Positions 62,311 through 64,000 of a stretch of 64,000 bases of DNA are shown piece by piece (the first letter of the stretch is position 1; every line of letters begins with the position of its first letter). Below the pieces are notes generated by a model that was given only the letters and a program-made list of their open reading frames with translations, was not told the origin of the DNA and made no database searches. The position numbers and the translations under genes are program-made. Origin of the DNA: Streptomyces sp. NBC_00464 (GTDB lineage Bacteria; Actinomycetota; Actinomycetes; Streptomycetales; Streptomycetaceae). The DNA lies in NCBI RefSeq assembly GCF_036013915.1, contig NZ_CP107899.1:4216001-4280000 (forward strand). The letters run 5' to 3'.

Positions 62311-64000
62311 ATGTTCGAGAGGTTCACCGACCGCGCGCGGCGGGTTGTCGTCCTGGCTCAGGAAGAAGCCCGGATGCTCAACCACAACTACATCGGCACC
62401 GAGCACATCCTCCTGGGCCTGATCCACGAGGGTGAGGGTGTCGCCGCTAAGGCCCTGGAGAGCCTCGGGATTTCGCTCGAGGCGGTCCGCCAGCAGGTGG
62501 AGGAGATCATCGGTCAGGGCCAGCAGGCCCCGTCCGGGCACATCCCCTTCACACCCCGAGCCAAGAAGGTCCTGGAGCTGTCGCTCCGCGAGGCCCTTCA
62601 GCTCGGCCACAACTACATCGGCACCGAGCACATCCTGCTCGGCCTGATCCGCGAGGGCGAGGGCGTCGCAGCCCAGGTCCTCGTGAAGCTGGGCGCCGAC
62701 CTCAACCGGGTGCGCCAGCAGGTCATCCAGCTGCTGTCCGGCTACTCGGGCGGCAAGGAGGCGGCCACAGCGGGCGGCCCCGCGGAGGGCACGCCCTCCA
62801 CGTCGCTGGTGCTCGACCAGTTCGGCCGGAATCTCACCCAGGCCGCTCGTGAATCCAAGCTCGACCCGGTCATCGGGCGCGAGAAGGAGATCGAGCGGGT
62901 CATGCAGGTGCTGTCCCGCCGTACGAAGAACAACCCGGTCCTCATCGGCGAGCCCGGCGTCGGCAAGACGGCGGTCGTCGAGGGCCTGGCGCAGGCCATC
63001 GTCAAGGGCGAGGTGCCCGAGACCCTCAAGGACAAGCACCTCTACACCCTCGACCTCGGTGCGCTGGTCGCCGGCTCCCGCTACCGCGGTGACTTCGAGG
63101 AGCGCCTGAAGAAGGTGCTCAAGGAGATCCGCACCCGCGGCGACATCATCCTGTTCATCGACGAGCTCCACACCCTGGTGGGTGCGGGTGCCGCCGAGGG
63201 CGCGATCGACGCGGCGAGCATCCTCAAGCCCATGCTGGCGCGAGGCGAGCTCCAGACCATCGGTGCCACCACGCTCGACGAGTACCGCAAGCACCTGGAG
63301 AAGGACGCCGCTCTCGAGCGCCGCTTCCAGCCCATCCAGGTCGCGGAGCCGTCGCTGCCGCACACCATCGAGATCCTCAAGGGTCTGCGCGACCGCTACG
63401 AGGCCCACCACCGCGTGTCCATCACGGACGAGGCGCTGGTCCAGGCCGCGACGCTGGCCGACCGCTACATCTCGGACCGCTTCCTGCCGGACAAGGCGAT
63501 CGACCTGATCGACGAGGCCGGTTCCCGGATGCGCATCCGCCGGATGACCGCGCCGCCGGACCTCCGCGAGTTCGACGAGAAGATCGCGGGCGTGCGTCGC
63601 GACAAGGAGTCGGCCATCGACTCCCAGGACTTCGAGAAGGCGGCGTCTCTCCGCGACAAGGAGAAGCAGCTGCTGGCGGCGAAGGCCAAGCGCGAGAAGG
63701 AGTGGAAGGCCGGCGACATGGACGTCGTGGCCGAGGTCGACGGCGAGCTCATCGCCGAGGTCCTCGCCACCGCGACCGGCATCCCGGTCTTCAAGCTGAC
63801 GGAGGAGGAGTCCTCCCGTCTGCTGCGCATGGAGGACGAGCTCCACAAGCGCGTCATCGGGCAGAAGGACGCCATCAAGGCCCTCTCGCAGGCGATCCGC
63901 CGTACGCGAGCCGGTCTGAAGGACCCGAAGCGCCCCGGTGGCTCGTTCATCTTCGCCGGTCCGTCCGGTGTGGGTAAGACCGAGCTGTCCAAGACGCTCG
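62311..64000 (+). CDS. clpC: Clp protease ATPase subunit ClpC (continues past the window)
   Basis: 563 codons are visible from ATG 62311 ([20 protein letters not shown]) with TGAGGAG upstream; the full protein would be near 840 residues. Two Clp_N repeats occupy residues about 1-145 ([20 protein letters not shown] occurs twice in similar form). The first AAA+ module has Walker A GEPGVGKT at 213-220 and Walker [15 protein letters not shown]. The middle domain with a UVR-like segment ([14 protein letters not shown]) follows. The second Walker [10 protein letters not shown], begins at residue 550, just before the right edge. ClpC unfolds substrates for ClpP and is essential in many actinobacteria. 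Two ClgR-box matches lie upstream. Confidence 0.97.
   Translation, partial: MFERFTDRARRVVVLAQEEARMLNHNYIGTEHILLGLIHEGEGVAAKALESLGISLEAVRQQVEEIIGQGQQAPSGHIPFTPRAKKVLELSLREALQLGHNYIGTEHILLGLIREGEGVAAQVLVKLGADLNRVRQQVIQLLSGYSGGKEAATAGGPAEGTPSTSLVLDQFGRNLTQAARESKLDPVIGREKEIERVMQVLSRRTKNNPVLIGEPGVGKTAVVEGLAQAIVKGEVPETLKDKHLYTLDLGALVAGSRYRGDFEERLKKVLKEIRTRGDIILFIDELHTLVGAGAAEGAIDAASILKPMLARGELQTIGATTLDEYRKHLEKDAALERRFQPIQVAEPSLPHTIEILKGLRDRYEAHHRVSITDEALVQAATLADRYISDRFLPDKAIDLIDEAGSRMRIRRMTAPPDLREFDEKIAGVRRDKESAIDSQDFEKAASLRDKEKQLLAAKAKREKEWKAGDMDVVAEVDGELIAEVLATATGIPVFKLTEEESSRLLRMEDELHKRVIGQKDAIKALSQAIRRTRAGLKDPKRPGGSFIFAGPSGVGKTELSKTL

Noticed and set aside
62305..63846. A 513-codon frame antisense to clpC
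   Set aside because: Mirror of the strongly conserved clpC coding sequence; composition (Leu/Asp/Val/Arg) is typical of an antisense shadow.

Overview
The window is high-GC actinobacterial DNA with strong G/C at third codon positions, GTG/TTG starts, 4-base ATGA overlaps, leaderless starts and few structural spacers. Gene content points to a Streptomyces chromosome: lsr2 beside an SCO3374-type protein and clpC, a folate cluster behind ftsH, a panC-nadB-nadC-coaX run, a solitary nuoD2, and an XRE/DUF397/ATPase locus of the whiJ type. From memory, the order from about 20 kb to the right end matches the conserved core around S. coelicolor clpC-lsr2-ftsH (the SCO337x-SCO341x range). No rRNA, tRNA or CRISPR was seen.

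Region 1 (1-5.2 kb) looks accessory and partly decayed: the tail of a SagB-like nitroreductase, an MFS exporter and a GNAT enzyme, then a broken IS3-type transposase fragment, a luciferase-like monooxygenase with one frameshift, a TetR tail, a frameshifted DUF1214 remnant, one intact SDR and another frameshifted C-terminal remnant. Region 2 (5.2-15.4 kb): a small kinase-like protein; two secreted proteins with near-identical C-terminal chitin/cellulose-binding modules (a streptogrisin-like protease and an intradiol dioxygenase); a family A DNA polymerase; a quinone-oxidoreductase-like enzyme; a 23-bp tandem repeat array beside a DnaA-box-like 9-mer and a DUF2786 gene; a FUSC membrane protein; a lipoprotein. 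Region 3 (15.4-19.9 kb): the DUF397/ATPase/XRE locus with a mirrored 28-bp box before each of two genes, an aldehyde dehydrogenase and a PadR regulator.

Region 4 (19.9-26 kb): glutamate decarboxylase next to a ClC chloride/proton protein (a plausible acid-resistance pair), YbjQ-type and DedA proteins, and a ThrE-like exporter. Region 5 (26-37.4 kb): ppa, dacB, a zincin, tilS, hpt, ftsH and folE, facing a minus-strand folP-NTF2-folB-folK-DUF3180 run that supplies folate. Region 6 (37.4-45.5 kb): a lysyl-phosphatidylglycerol synthase-type protein, a membrane-anchored esterase, and a glycine-betaine-type ABC importer with its ATPase divergent from two permeases and a binding lipoprotein.

Region 7 (45.5-53 kb): nuoD2 with a MidA/NDUFAF7-family methyltransferase upstream, a NarL-type two-component pair, a P-loop kinase gene split by a hairpin-forming repeat element, an ArsR/DUF5937 regulator with a clean palindrome upstream, and a threonine-aldolase-like enzyme. 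Region 8 (53-58.7 kb) is a cofactor operon (DUF2520, panC, nadB, nadC, coaX) for CoA and NAD. Region 9 (58.8-64 kb): small conserved proteins, a BlaI-type repressor, an ArgA-like acetyltransferase, lsr2, an SCO3374-type protein, and the start of clpC behind two sites matching the ClgR box. clpC runs off the right edge.

The strongest leads are the nuoD2/MidA pairing, the mirrored box of the XRE/DUF397/ATPase locus, the CBM-tailed dioxygenase/protease pair, the 23-bp repeat array, and the hairpin element that disrupts the P-loop gene.
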